From an uncultured Gammaproteobacteria bacterium (lineage in GTDB: Bacteria > Pseudomonadota > Gammaproteobacteria > Nitrosococcales > Methylophagaceae): DNA of 7,427 nt. The position numbers and the translations under genes are program-made. The notes beneath the pieces are model-generated. The model made no database searches, had not been told where the DNA came from, and saw only the letters and a program-made list of their open reading frames with translations. This document shows, one piece after another, positions 1 to 6,763 of this stretch. Each line of letters opens with the position of its first letter. Position 1 is the stretch's first letter. The stretch lies in NCBI GenBank assembly GCA_913058195.1, contig CAJXPP010000105.1:1-7427 (forward strand). The letters run 5' to 3'.

Positions 1-49
1 ACGAGATCATGCCTAGTCTCGTGGGCTCGGAGATGTGTATAAGAGACAG
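1..49. other. Nextera i7 adapter contamination (left end)
   Basis: This is not genomic DNA. Positions 1-7 are the tail of the Illumina P7 primer (ACGAGAT), 8-15 are an 8-base barcode (CATGCCTA, matching what I recall as Nextera index N706), 16-30 are the Nextera read-2 linker, and 31-49 are the 19-bp Tn5 mosaic end (AGATGTGTATAAGAGACAG). Genomic sequence begins at about position 50, inside the adhesin gene. The same adapter recurs inverted at the right end. Confidence 0.98.
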
Positions 50-1448
50 GAATAGTATTTGCCACATCGCCACCTCCATCTGTAGCTGACACATTAGCTT
101 GTAATGCTACCGAAGAATCACCATTGTTATCATCAATTGGTCCTAAAACACTAACTGCATACTCACCCTCTAAAAGCCCATCAATCGTCAATACTTCACC
201 ATCATCTGTTGAGCCAACTATTTGATCATTGTGATTATCATTATCAGTATCACGTGCTGTGAACTCAATTGCTTTCCCATTAGATGTTAGAACGCCATCC
301 AACACAATATTTTCACTTAATGAAAAATCAATTGTTCCAGGAGTATCATTTCCAAAATCTACAGAGTTAACAACATCACCTGACACGGTAACCTTTGTCC
401 AATCAACATTAGTATTAACATCATTATAATCACCATCACCACTTGGTATCTGTAAGTCTTCCCAGTTTTGGTTGCCAGCTAAATTATTATCTACCAGATG
501 ATCTTGACCATCCTTATTTAGAGCTGCATCATCAAATAATACATGGGAGCCTGAACCTCGTATAGGTGTTTCTCCAGAAAATGCTTGCCATTGCCCCTCC
601 TCTGTTGTGGCTACTTCATTACCTGAGTTATTGACATATTTAAAAGTAACATCCGTCGAATCACTGAGAAACTTATTTTTTCCATCTCCATTAGGTATAA
701 TAAAATACCCTATTTGCTCCATATCATAACCTGTTACTGTTTTGGCATCAGTAAAGCCACCATGTCTAAAATGCACATCATCTTCAACAATGACACCTAT
801 AGTTGGGCTCTCTGAGATTACATTACCTTCAGCATCTAATGTTTTAACATAATAACCATAACTATTATGATACCCGGCAGAACTGACTTCATCATTATTT
901 ACAATCGTAAATTCAGAAGAGTCATCTTTCGACTCACCCACAATTATATTTGGAGCATCATTTGTATCAAGGGCTTCTGCTGCAGGTAGAAATAATCCTT
1001 CTTCAATGTCCTCACCAACTGGTCCCACCGAAGAAAAACTTGTCTCAAAACCTGATTCAGGAGTAACAATAGGTTGCTCATGAAGCACTTGAATATTAGA
1101 AGAACCTTCATTCCCTGTAGGCTGTGTTCCTGCATTTGCAGCAGTTGGTTCGGCTTCATTTGTCGGATCAGTACCATCTGCTATTGCTTCTTGTAAGGCG
1201 GCAATATCTTGCTCTTTACTTGCTTGCAGAGGATCAAAAGTTTCACTGTCTAGTACAGCTTGAGAGTTTTGAGGAAGAGCCATAACACTGCCATCAACAA
1301 ACTCTATTTCAACGGCACCTGTTGCACCTGTAGTAATAACTTGGTCGGCAAAAACTTTATCTCCAACCTTTAATGACTGAGGGCCGTCCGGAGTAATAAG
1401 CTCTACTTTACCAATAATTACTTTAATTTCACCAATTTGTGTCGCCAT
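50..1448 (-). CDS. LapA-type retention-module adhesin, N-terminal part (3' end cut by contig edge)
   Basis: The frame is open from ATG at 1448 to the adapter, 466 codons with no stop; the C-terminus is missing. Residues 1-95 (MATQIGEIKVIIGKVELI..., then GATGAVEIEF, then DGSVMALPQNSQAVLDSETFDP) match the LapA-type retention module, which plugs the outer-membrane channel of a type I secretion system and holds the adhesin on the cell. A di-alanine, TAAN at 102-105, sits where the periplasmic protease LapG would cut. Residues about 220-350 resemble DUF4114, with DDAALNKDGQDH (306-317) and WEDLQIPSGDGDYND (329-343), an Asp/Gly-rich and probably calcium-binding stretch. From about 372 a T1SS-143-like repeat begins: KAIEFTARDTD, GEYAVSVLGPIDD, VSATDGGGDVA. 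There is no N-terminal signal peptide, as expected for type I secretion. Family proteins run to thousands of residues, so most of the gene is absent. It has its own RBS and lies downstream of a terminator. Family assignment is strong; the ligand cannot be inferred. Confidence 0.9.
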
Positions 1449-1453
1449 GAGAA

Positions 1454-1457
1454 CTCC
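1454..1457 (-). promoter_or_regulatory. Ribosome binding site of the adhesin gene
   Basis: On the minus strand GGAG lies 5 nt before the ATG at 1448 (GGAGTTCTCATG). It supports this start, which also gives the conserved MATQIGEI-type N-terminus of retention modules. Confidence 0.7.
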
Positions 1458-1471
1458 GATAACCCTACTTA

Positions 1472-1485
1472 AATATAGCTATATT
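1472..1485. repeat. Perfect 14-bp palindrome in the adhesin leader
   Basis: AATATAGCTATATT is identical to its reverse complement. It lies between the terminator of the sugar operon and the adhesin RBS. The overlapping minus-strand hexamer TAGAAT (1483-1488) is a 5/6 match to a sigma-70 -10 box, but the -35 position holds only TATTAA, a poor match. The palindrome could be an operator over the adhesin promoter or a chance AT-rich inverted repeat. No known regulator site is recognised. Confidence 0.35.
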
Positions 1486-1492
1486 CTATGAG

Positions 1493-1517
1493 AAAAAACG
1501 TACGATTAATATCGTAC
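1493..1517 (-). terminator. Rho-independent terminator of the sugar-nucleotide operon
   Basis: On the minus strand a 7-bp stem, GTACGAT / ATCGTAC, with loop ATTA (1517 down to 1500) is followed by one G and then six T (1498-1493). The opposite strand has no T tract after the hairpin, so it works in the minus direction only. It lies 43 nt after the mutase stop codon. The stem is short and only 3 of 7 pairs are G-C, so some read-through into the adhesin gene is possible. Confidence 0.7.
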
Positions 1518-1560
1518 CTTAGTACTACGCTAATCTTTACAATAAATAATGCCAAAAAAA

Positions 1561-3042
1561 TTACTTTAAAAGGGATGTTAAAACTTTCATACAGTAATTG
1601 TTTAGGTTCTTCGCCTTCTCTTCAGTTTCAGCCTCCGTATAACAACGAAACTCAGGTGCATTGCCTGATGGTCGTAAATGAACTATATCTTGGGTATCAA
1701 ATGTTATACGTAAACCATCAGTTTTATCGAGACTAACCGGACTAGAACAGCCGCTAAATTGTGCTTTTATATTACACAAGCTTTTTTCTAGTGAGCCTGA
1801 AACTAATTCAGCGATGAACTGCTTACTTAGATTTGTTGGGAAATTCTTAATTCTATCACTGAAAGTATAGCGTTTCGGTAATCTATCTAATAATTCCGAT
1901 ATTCTTAGGCCTTGTCGCTTTGCTAGTAATATAACAGCTAAAGGCACTATCGCTGCATCACGAGTTGGTAAAGCAGCTAATAACTTCCCTTCACACTCTA
2001 TGCCTGTCTGCTGTAAAAAACCACCATTAGCCTCGTAACCCACCACACAGCTATTAGATTCAGCTGCTTTTTGCATTGCCTCAATAACATAAGGAGACCC
2101 AATTTTAGTTCGAATTACATTATCAAAATAATGTGACTTTTCAACAACCGTATTGCTGCTGACTGGCGTAATAACAGTTGTAGCATCGAGGTATTGTGCA
2201 CATAACACTCCCGCAATATCACCTCTAAGCCATTTACCTGTCTCATCACTAATTAATGGTCGATCCCCATCACCATCAGTAGATACAATACAATCAAAGT
2301 TATAATCTTCACTCCATTGTTTTGCAAGCTCTACATCTTCTATTCTTATTGCTTCAGTATCAACAGCAATAAATTGGTCTGTTCGACCTAACGATGTCAC
2401 ATCAGCACCTAAACTTTGAAATATCTCTTTGAAACAATCTCTTGATACAGACGAGTGTTCATAAAGTCCGATTTTAACGCCCTGTAAACTTTGCTTAGGG
2501 AAAAAGTTTACAAACCGTTGTATATAGTGAGACTTCGCGCCACCATCCAATTCTAATAAGTAATTAGTCTGATGTAGCTGACCTTCATCAGAAAATAACT
2601 CACTAGGAATAGTTATTTTCTGCGCTCGAATTCCTTCTTCATCAGGTTTCAATATTTCACCTAACGGCGTATTAAATTTAATTCCGTTACGATCATCTGG
2701 AATATGACTACCTGTTACCATGATTGTTGGTATTTTTTGGTATAAACCATACAATGCAATTGCAGGTGAGGGAATATTGCCATAATTGATTGGCTCAAAT
2801 CCCAAACCTTTACATGCAGCCGCCACCGCATTCATTATCCTAGGTGTACTTGATCTTAGATCACCAGCAATGCCAACTTTTCCACCTAAAAAAAGCAGTT
2901 TATTCTCAGTCAAATACTGTAAAAACCCAGCCACATAAGCGAAGCAAACCTCATCAGTCATATCCTTAACAAGCCCACGCACACCACTTGTGCCAAACTG
3001 TACGCCACTGCTGCTCATCAATTCATTTATTTTTATTGTCAT
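1561..3042 (-). CDS. Phosphomannomutase / phosphoglucomutase family protein (alpha-D-phosphohexomutase)
   Basis: A 493-residue cytosolic enzyme that moves phosphate between C6 and C1 of a hexose, most likely making mannose-1-phosphate (manB/cpsG role) or glucose-1-phosphate. All four family signatures are present in order: FGTSGVRG (16-23); the catalytic serine loop TGSHIPDDRNG (110-120, Ser112 as phosphoserine); the metal loop TDGDGDR (255-261); and the sugar-specificity loop GYEANGG (335-341). The C-terminal phosphate-binding loop RPSGNAPEFR is at 457-466. The serine and specificity loops differ from the textbook TASHNP and GEx(S)GH forms but look like a coherent subgroup. Full length is as expected. 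It is last in the operon, 14 nt after ugd, and is followed by a terminator. No clear Shine-Dalgarno precedes ATG 3042, nor the in-frame ATG at 3018, so translation may be coupled to ugd. Substrate is uncertain: no GDP-mannose pyrophosphorylase (manC) is visible, and glucose-1-phosphate supply would serve its rml and ugd neighbours equally well. Confidence 0.88.
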   Translation of the reverse strand: MTIKINELMSSSGVQFGTSGVRGLVKDMTDEVCFAYVAGFLQYLTENKLLFLGGKVGIAGDLRSSTPRIMNAVAAACKGLGFEPINYGNIPSPAIALYGLYQKIPTIMVTGSHIPDDRNGIKFNTPLGEILKPDEEGIRAQKITIPSELFSDEGQLHQTNYLLELDGGAKSHYIQRFVNFFPKQSLQGVKIGLYEHSSVSRDCFKEIFQSLGADVTSLGRTDQFIAVDTEAIRIEDVELAKQWSEDYNFDCIVSTDGDGDRPLISDETGKWLRGDIAGVLCAQYLDATTVITPVSSNTVVEKSHYFDNVIRTKIGSPYVIEAMQKAAESNSCVVGYEANGGFLQQTGIECEGKLLAALPTRDAAIVPLAVILLAKRQGLRISELLDRLPKRYTFSDRIKNFPTNLSKQFIAELVSGSLEKSLCNIKAQFSGCSSPVSLDKTDGLRITFDTQDIVHLRPSGNAPEFRCYTEAETEEKAKNLNNYCMKVLTSLLK

Positions 3043-3056
3043 ATCAATTAATTATT

Positions 3057-4223
3057 CTAATCACTACCAAATAGGTCTCGGGTATACACTTTTTCTGCCA
3101 CATCACTAATTTCGTCAACTAAACGATTCGAAACAATAACATCACTGATATTTTTAAATTCTTGTAAATCCTTAATGACTTTTGAATTATAAAAAAGCGC
3201 TTCATCTAATACCGGTTCATAAACAACAACCTCAATACCTTTGGCTTTTATTCGCTTCATAATCCCTTGAATAGATGATGCCCTGAAATTATCAGAACCA
3301 CTTTTCATAATTAGGCGATATATGCCCACCACTTTCGGTTGCATCTTAACAATCGATTCTGCAATATGGTCTTTACGCGTCGTATTAGCATCGACTATGG
3401 CAGCGATAATACTATTCGGTACATCTTGATAATTAGCACGAAGTTGCTTGGTATCTTTAGGCAAACAGTAACCACCATAACCAAATGAAGGATTATTATA
3501 GTGGTCACCAATTCGAGGGTCTAAACACACACCTTTAATAATTTCTTTGCTATTTAAGCCATGGACTTCGGCATAGGTATCTAATTCATTAAAATAGGCG
3601 ACACGCATAGCTAAATAAGTATTGGAAAATAATTTAACTGCTTCAGCTTCTGTAGACTCAGTAAATAGAATCTCAATATCTTGTTTAATTGCCCCTCCCG
3701 CTAGCAGGTCAGCAAACAGTTTCGCTCTATCAGAGTGCTCCCCAATAATAATTCGAGAGGGGTATAAATTATCAAATAAGGCTTTACCTTCACGTAAAAA
3801 TTCAGGTGAAAAAATAATATTATCACAGCCAAATTTCTGTTTTATTTTCGAGGTATAACCAACTGGAACTGTAGATTTAAGTATCATCACTGCATCAGGA
3901 TTAATATCCATAACGTCTTTAATCACAGCTTCAACTGAGCTTGTATTGAAATAATTTGTTTTAGAATCATAATCTGTCGGCGTTGCTATAATCACAAAAT
4001 CAGCACCGATATATGCTTCATTTTTTTCAAGCGTTGCACGAAGATTAAGTTGTTTATTTGCTAAAAAATCTTCTATTTCAGTATCACTAATCGGTGACTT
4101 TTTATCATTAATCATTGCAACTTTATCAGCCATAAGATCTAATGCTACAACTTCATTATGCTGTGCCAGTAACACCGCATTTGAAAGTCCAACATAACCA
4201 GTTCCTGCTATTGCAATCTTCAT
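3057..4223 (-). CDS. ugd: UDP-glucose 6-dehydrogenase
   Basis: Oxidises UDP-glucose twice with NAD+ to UDP-glucuronate, a precursor of acidic capsule, exopolysaccharide or LPS sugars. Numbered from ATG 4223 the protein has 388 residues, the same length as E. coli Ugd. The NAD-binding Rossmann motif is GTGYVG (7-12), with the acidic residue ending its second strand in VVALDL (25-30). The central part has KSTVPVG (116-122), SPEFLREG (139-146) and the helix SNTYLAMRVAYFNELD (200-215). The catalytic cysteine is Cys253 in FGYGGYCLPKD (247-257). The C-terminal UDP-binding domain is complete. A GTG six bases upstream (4229) would add two residues, but AGG at 4231-4233 is 7 nt from the ATG and only 1 nt from the GTG, so ATG 4223 is chosen. 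The gene lies 30 nt after rfbB and 14 nt before the mutase. Nothing is missing. Confidence 0.95.
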   Translation of the reverse strand: MKIAIAGTGYVGLSNAVLLAQHNEVVALDLMADKVAMINDKKSPISDTEIEDFLANKQLNLRATLEKNEAYIGADFVIIATPTDYDSKTNYFNTSSVEAVIKDVMDINPDAVMILKSTVPVGYTSKIKQKFGCDNIIFSPEFLREGKALFDNLYPSRIIIGEHSDRAKLFADLLAGGAIKQDIEILFTESTEAEAVKLFSNTYLAMRVAYFNELDTYAEVHGLNSKEIIKGVCLDPRIGDHYNNPSFGYGGYCLPKDTKQLRANYQDVPNSIIAAIVDANTTRKDHIAESIVKMQPKVVGIYRLIMKSGSDNFRASSIQGIMKRIKAKGIEVVVYEPVLDEALFYNSKVIKDLQEFKNISDVIVSNRLVDEISDVAEKVYTRDLFGSD

Positions 4224-4228
4224 TTTCA

Positions 4229-4233
4229 CACCT
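4229..4233 (-). promoter_or_regulatory. Ribosome binding site deciding the ugd start
   Basis: Minus-strand AGGTG, with AGG 7 nt upstream of ATG 4223. Its position rules out the GTG at 4229 as the main start, since the GTG itself overlaps this site. Confidence 0.6.
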
Positions 4234-4253
4234 ATTAATTTTTTAAAGTAGAC

Positions 4254-5303
4254 TTATTTAAGCTGATAACTGCCATCTTGCACATGTTGGCACCAATCCT
4301 GATTATCTAAATACCACTGAACCGTTTTTCTTATTCCACTGTCAAACGTTTCTTGTGGTGTCCAATTTAATTCGTTTGCTATTTTCGTTGCATCTATTGC
4401 ATAACGTACATCATGCCCCGCTCTATCTGTTACAAAGGTAATCAAGTCTTGGTACTGATTAATTCCTTCCGGCTTATTCGGGGCTAATTCTTCTAATAAT
4501 TCACAGATAGTTTTCACAACATCTATATTTTGCTTTTCATTGTGGCCACCAATATTGTAGGTTTCTGCAACTTCACCGGTGGTCGCGACTAATACTAGTG
4601 CTCTGGCATGATCTTCTACATATAGCCAATCACGTATCTGATTACCTTTACCGTATACGGGTAACGGTTTTCCTTGAAGGGCATTAAGAATCACAAGTGG
4701 AATCAACTTTTCAGGAAAGTGAAATGGTCCGTAGTTATTTGAACAATTTGTTACCAGTGTTGGCAAATTGAATGTGCGATTCCATGATCTCACTAAATGG
4801 TCTGAACTTGCTTTGGATGCTGAATATGGTGAGCTCGGTGCATACGGCGTAGTTTCAGTAAATAAATCGTCTGTACCTTCAAGGTCACCGTACACTTCAT
4901 CGGTAGAAATATGGTGGAAACGAAACCCTACCTTCTTATCACCTTTAAGTTGTGTCCAATACGTTCTTGTTTGTTCGAGTAGGTTATAAGTACCCACAAT
5001 ATTAGTTTGAATAAAGTCTCCAGGACCATCAATTGAACGGTCAACATGCGATTCAGCCGCAAGGTGCATAATAATATCTGGTTGATATTGTGCAAGTACG
5101 CGGGCTATTTCATCAGCATCACAAATATCGACTTGCTCAAAATAATAGCGTTGGTTATCTTTAATTGATGTGAGCGACTCTAGATTGCCAGCATACGTGA
5201 GTTTATCGACATTGATAACCGTGTGTTGAGTGTCATTAATTAGGTGTCTAATAACAGCTGAACCGATAAACCCTGCGCCGCCAGTTACAAGTATAGTTTT
5301 CAT
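4254..5303 (-). CDS. rfbB: dTDP-glucose 4,6-dehydratase
   Basis: Also called rmlB. Second enzyme of dTDP-L-rhamnose synthesis: NAD-dependent conversion of dTDP-glucose to dTDP-4-keto-6-deoxyglucose. It is an extended short-chain dehydrogenase/reductase of 349 residues from ATG 5303. Visible motifs are the NAD-binding GGAGFIG (8-14), DKLTYAGN (33-40), LAAESHVDRSI (81-91), the dehydratase triad residues Thr134-Asp135-Glu136 in ISTDEVYG, the catalytic Tyr160/Lys164 (YSASK), and the substrate loop NNYGPFHFPEKLIPL (189-203). An in-frame ATG at 5333 would add MLNWITGFRK, which is not typical of the family and would lengthen the overlap with rfbD. The chosen ATG forms an ATGA overlap with the rfbD stop and has AGGA 9 nt upstream. 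Complete, with no missing key residue. Confidence 0.96.
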   Translation of the reverse strand: MKTILVTGGAGFIGSAVIRHLINDTQHTVINVDKLTYAGNLESLTSIKDNQRYYFEQVDICDADEIARVLAQYQPDIIMHLAAESHVDRSIDGPGDFIQTNIVGTYNLLEQTRTYWTQLKGDKKVGFRFHHISTDEVYGDLEGTDDLFTETTPYAPSSPYSASKASSDHLVRSWNRTFNLPTLVTNCSNNYGPFHFPEKLIPLVILNALQGKPLPVYGKGNQIRDWLYVEDHARALVLVATTGEVAETYNIGGHNEKQNIDVVKTICELLEELAPNKPEGINQYQDLITFVTDRAGHDVRYAIDATKIANELNWTPQETFDSGIRKTVQWYLDNQDWCQHVQDGSYQLK

Positions 5304-6193
5304 TTTTCTAAATCCTGTAATCCAATTAAGCATTGTCTCAAGCTGTCTTTCCAGTAAGGAATATTCAGATTGTATGTTTGTTTAATTTTAGCTTTATTTA
5401 ATACGCTGTAATAAGGTCGTTTCGCAGGTGTTGGATAATCTTTCGTTTCGATAGGAAATACATCGCAGTGAATACCATTTAATTCAAAAATTGCTTTCGA
5501 GAAGTCATACCAACTACACACGCCTTCATTACTAAAGTGAACAATATCAGTTTTAAACGAGACTTGATTGAAGTGATCGCTTTGAACAATACTCATAATC
5601 GCTTGAGCTAAGTCTTTAGCGTAGGTAGGCGTGCCAACCTGGTCGAAAATGACATTGATTTCATCCCGTGCCTTGCCCAATTTAAGCATTGTTTTAACAA
5701 AATTATTACCATATTCTGAATAGACCCAACTAGTACGAATGATTATTGCATTGGTTTTTAGGCCGTTTTGTATGGCTTGTTCACCGCTGAGTTTAGTCCT
5801 GCCATATACACCTTGCGGCTCAACGTCATCGGCTTCAATGTATGGTCGACATTGTTTTCCATTAAACACATAATCAGTTGAAATATGAATGAGTTTGCTA
5901 TCATATTGTTTAGCGATGTTCGCGAGTTGTTGAACAGCAAGGTGATTGATTTTATTTGCAAGCTCTACTTCTGTTTCAGCTTTATCAACGGCAGTGTGAG
6001 CGGCACAGTTAATAATTATATCAAAGCTATTTTGTTGAAAGAAATCCTTAATGCTATGTGTTTCACTCAAATCAAGTTGCTGTCGATCAGCAAACACAAC
6101 TTCACAATTTGGATAGTCGCGGGCAATTGCTTTAAGTGATTGGCCTAGCTGACCAGTACTACCAGTGACTAAGATAGTTTTACTATTTGTCAT
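5300..6193 (-). CDS. rfbD: dTDP-4-dehydrorhamnose reductase
   Basis: Also called rmlD. Last enzyme of the pathway: it reduces dTDP-4-keto-L-rhamnose to dTDP-L-rhamnose with NAD(P)H. It is a 297-residue short-chain dehydrogenase from ATG 6193, close to the family's usual 290-300. Motifs are the nucleotide-binding GSTGQLG (11-17), NCAAHTAVDKAE (62-73), STDYVFNG (105-112), the catalytic Tyr130/Lys134 in YGRTK, RTSWVYSEYGNNFV (153-166), and RPYYSVLN (259-266), which is characteristic of RmlD. An in-frame TTG at 6214 would add seven residues (MTISKTT). I prefer the ATG, although neither has a strong Shine-Dalgarno. The start overlaps the end of rfbC by 11 nt and the stop overlaps the rfbB start by 4 nt, so translation is probably coupled on both sides. 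Confidence 0.94.
   Translation of the reverse strand: MTNSKTILVTGSTGQLGQSLKAIARDYPNCEVVFADRQQLDLSETHSIKDFFQQNSFDIIINCAAHTAVDKAETEVELANKINHLAVQQLANIAKQYDSKLIHISTDYVFNGKQCRPYIEADDVEPQGVYGRTKLSGEQAIQNGLKTNAIIIRTSWVYSEYGNNFVKTMLKLGKARDEINVIFDQVGTPTYAKDLAQAIMSIVQSDHFNQVSFKTDIVHFSNEGVCSWYDFSKAIFELNGIHCDVFPIETKDYPTPAKRPYYSVLNKAKIKQTYNLNIPYWKDSLRQCLIGLQDLEK
5313..5316 (-). promoter_or_regulatory. Ribosome binding site deciding the rfbB start
   Basis: Minus-strand AGGA, 9 nt upstream of ATG 5303 and lying within the end of rfbD. It favours ATG 5303 over the upstream in-frame ATG at 5333. Confidence 0.55.
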
Positions 6194-6761
6194 AGTAGTT
6201 TTGCTTATAGTCAAAACAGTCTTCTAATGCTGAAAATGAGGGTTGCTTGGTATCTTTATCGGATAATAACAATAGCTCCGTGTCTAACTGCCAATCAATT
6301 TTAAGTGCTTTATCATCGAACGCGAGCCCACGATCACATTCAGGTGAGTAATAGTTATCAACTTTATAAGCAAAGGTGGCTGTATCAGTTAGAACAACAA
6401 ATCCATGGGCAAAGCCTCTTGGAACGAATAGTTGTTTTTTATTGTCACCAGATAATTCAATGGCAACATATTGGCCAAAGAAAGGACTACCCTGTCGAAT
6501 ATCAACAGCCACATCCAATACGGCACCTTCGATTACACGCACAAGCTTACTTTGTGCATGAGGTGCTAATTGAAAATGAAGTCCTCGTAATACCCCCTTA
6601 CTCGATTTAGATTCATTATCTTGTACAAAATTAACCTTGTAGCCTAGAGCCTGTTCAAGCTTATCTTGTCTGTATGTTTCAATAAAATAACCACGGTGGT
6701 CACCATGGACTTTAGGGTCAATGACGAAGACATCGGGTATAGATTGAGGAGTATATTGCAC
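6183..6761 (-). CDS. rfbC: dTDP-4-dehydrorhamnose 3,5-epimerase
   Basis: Also called rmlC. Third pathway step: it epimerises C3 and C5 of dTDP-4-keto-6-deoxyglucose to give dTDP-4-keto-L-rhamnose. It is a cupin-fold protein of 192 residues, slightly longer than the usual 180-185 owing to a C-terminal tail (DCFDYKQNYYDK). Conserved features are DHRGYFIETY (21-30), FVQDNESKSSKGVLRGLHFQ (45-64) with catalytic base His62, the basic Lys72, GAVLDVAVDIR (79-89), FVPRGFAHGF (112-121), and the active-site tyrosine region FAYKVDNYYSPECDRG (130-145). The aspartate of the His-Asp pair probably lies in SDKD (167-170). The start codon is GTG, placed 2 nt after the rfbA stop, with an AAGAAGG Shine-Dalgarno 9 nt upstream. 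No nearby ATG gives the family N-terminus. Confidence 0.95.
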   Translation of the reverse strand: MQYTPQSIPDVFVIDPKVHGDHRGYFIETYRQDKLEQALGYKVNFVQDNESKSSKGVLRGLHFQLAPHAQSKLVRVIEGAVLDVAVDIRQGSPFFGQYVAIELSGDNKKQLFVPRGFAHGFVVLTDTATFAYKVDNYYSPECDRGLAFDDKALKIDWQLDTELLLLSDKDTKQPSFSALEDCFDYKQNYYDK

Positions 6762-6763
6762 GA

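Noticed and set aside
51..560. Repetitive Asp/Asn-rich (GAT/AAT) codons, considered as a tandem repeat or CRISPR-like array.
   Set aside because: No regularly spaced identical repeats are seen. The pattern comes from Asp/Asn-rich calcium-binding-type protein sequence in one open frame.
944..1177. Minus-strand 77-residue open frame inside the adhesin gene.
   Set aside because: It is in a different frame from the retention-module protein, has low-complexity composition and no RBS; it is a shadow of the adhesin coding sequence.
1554..1560. Run of seven T on the minus strand immediately after the mutase stop, as a possible terminator.
   Set aside because: The only upstream inverted repeat is a weak AT-rich CTTTTAAAG inside the coding end. 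The hairpin at 1493-1517 is a much better terminator.
1488..1736. Plus-strand 82-residue open frame spanning the terminator and the mutase 3' end.
   Set aside because: It is antisense to a conserved gene, overlaps the terminator hairpin and resembles no known protein.
6305..6610. Plus-strand open frames of 101 and 61 residues within rfbC, and similar ones in ugd, rfbB, rfbD and rfbA.
   Set aside because: All lie antisense within complete conserved genes, with no ribosome binding sites or recognisable domains.
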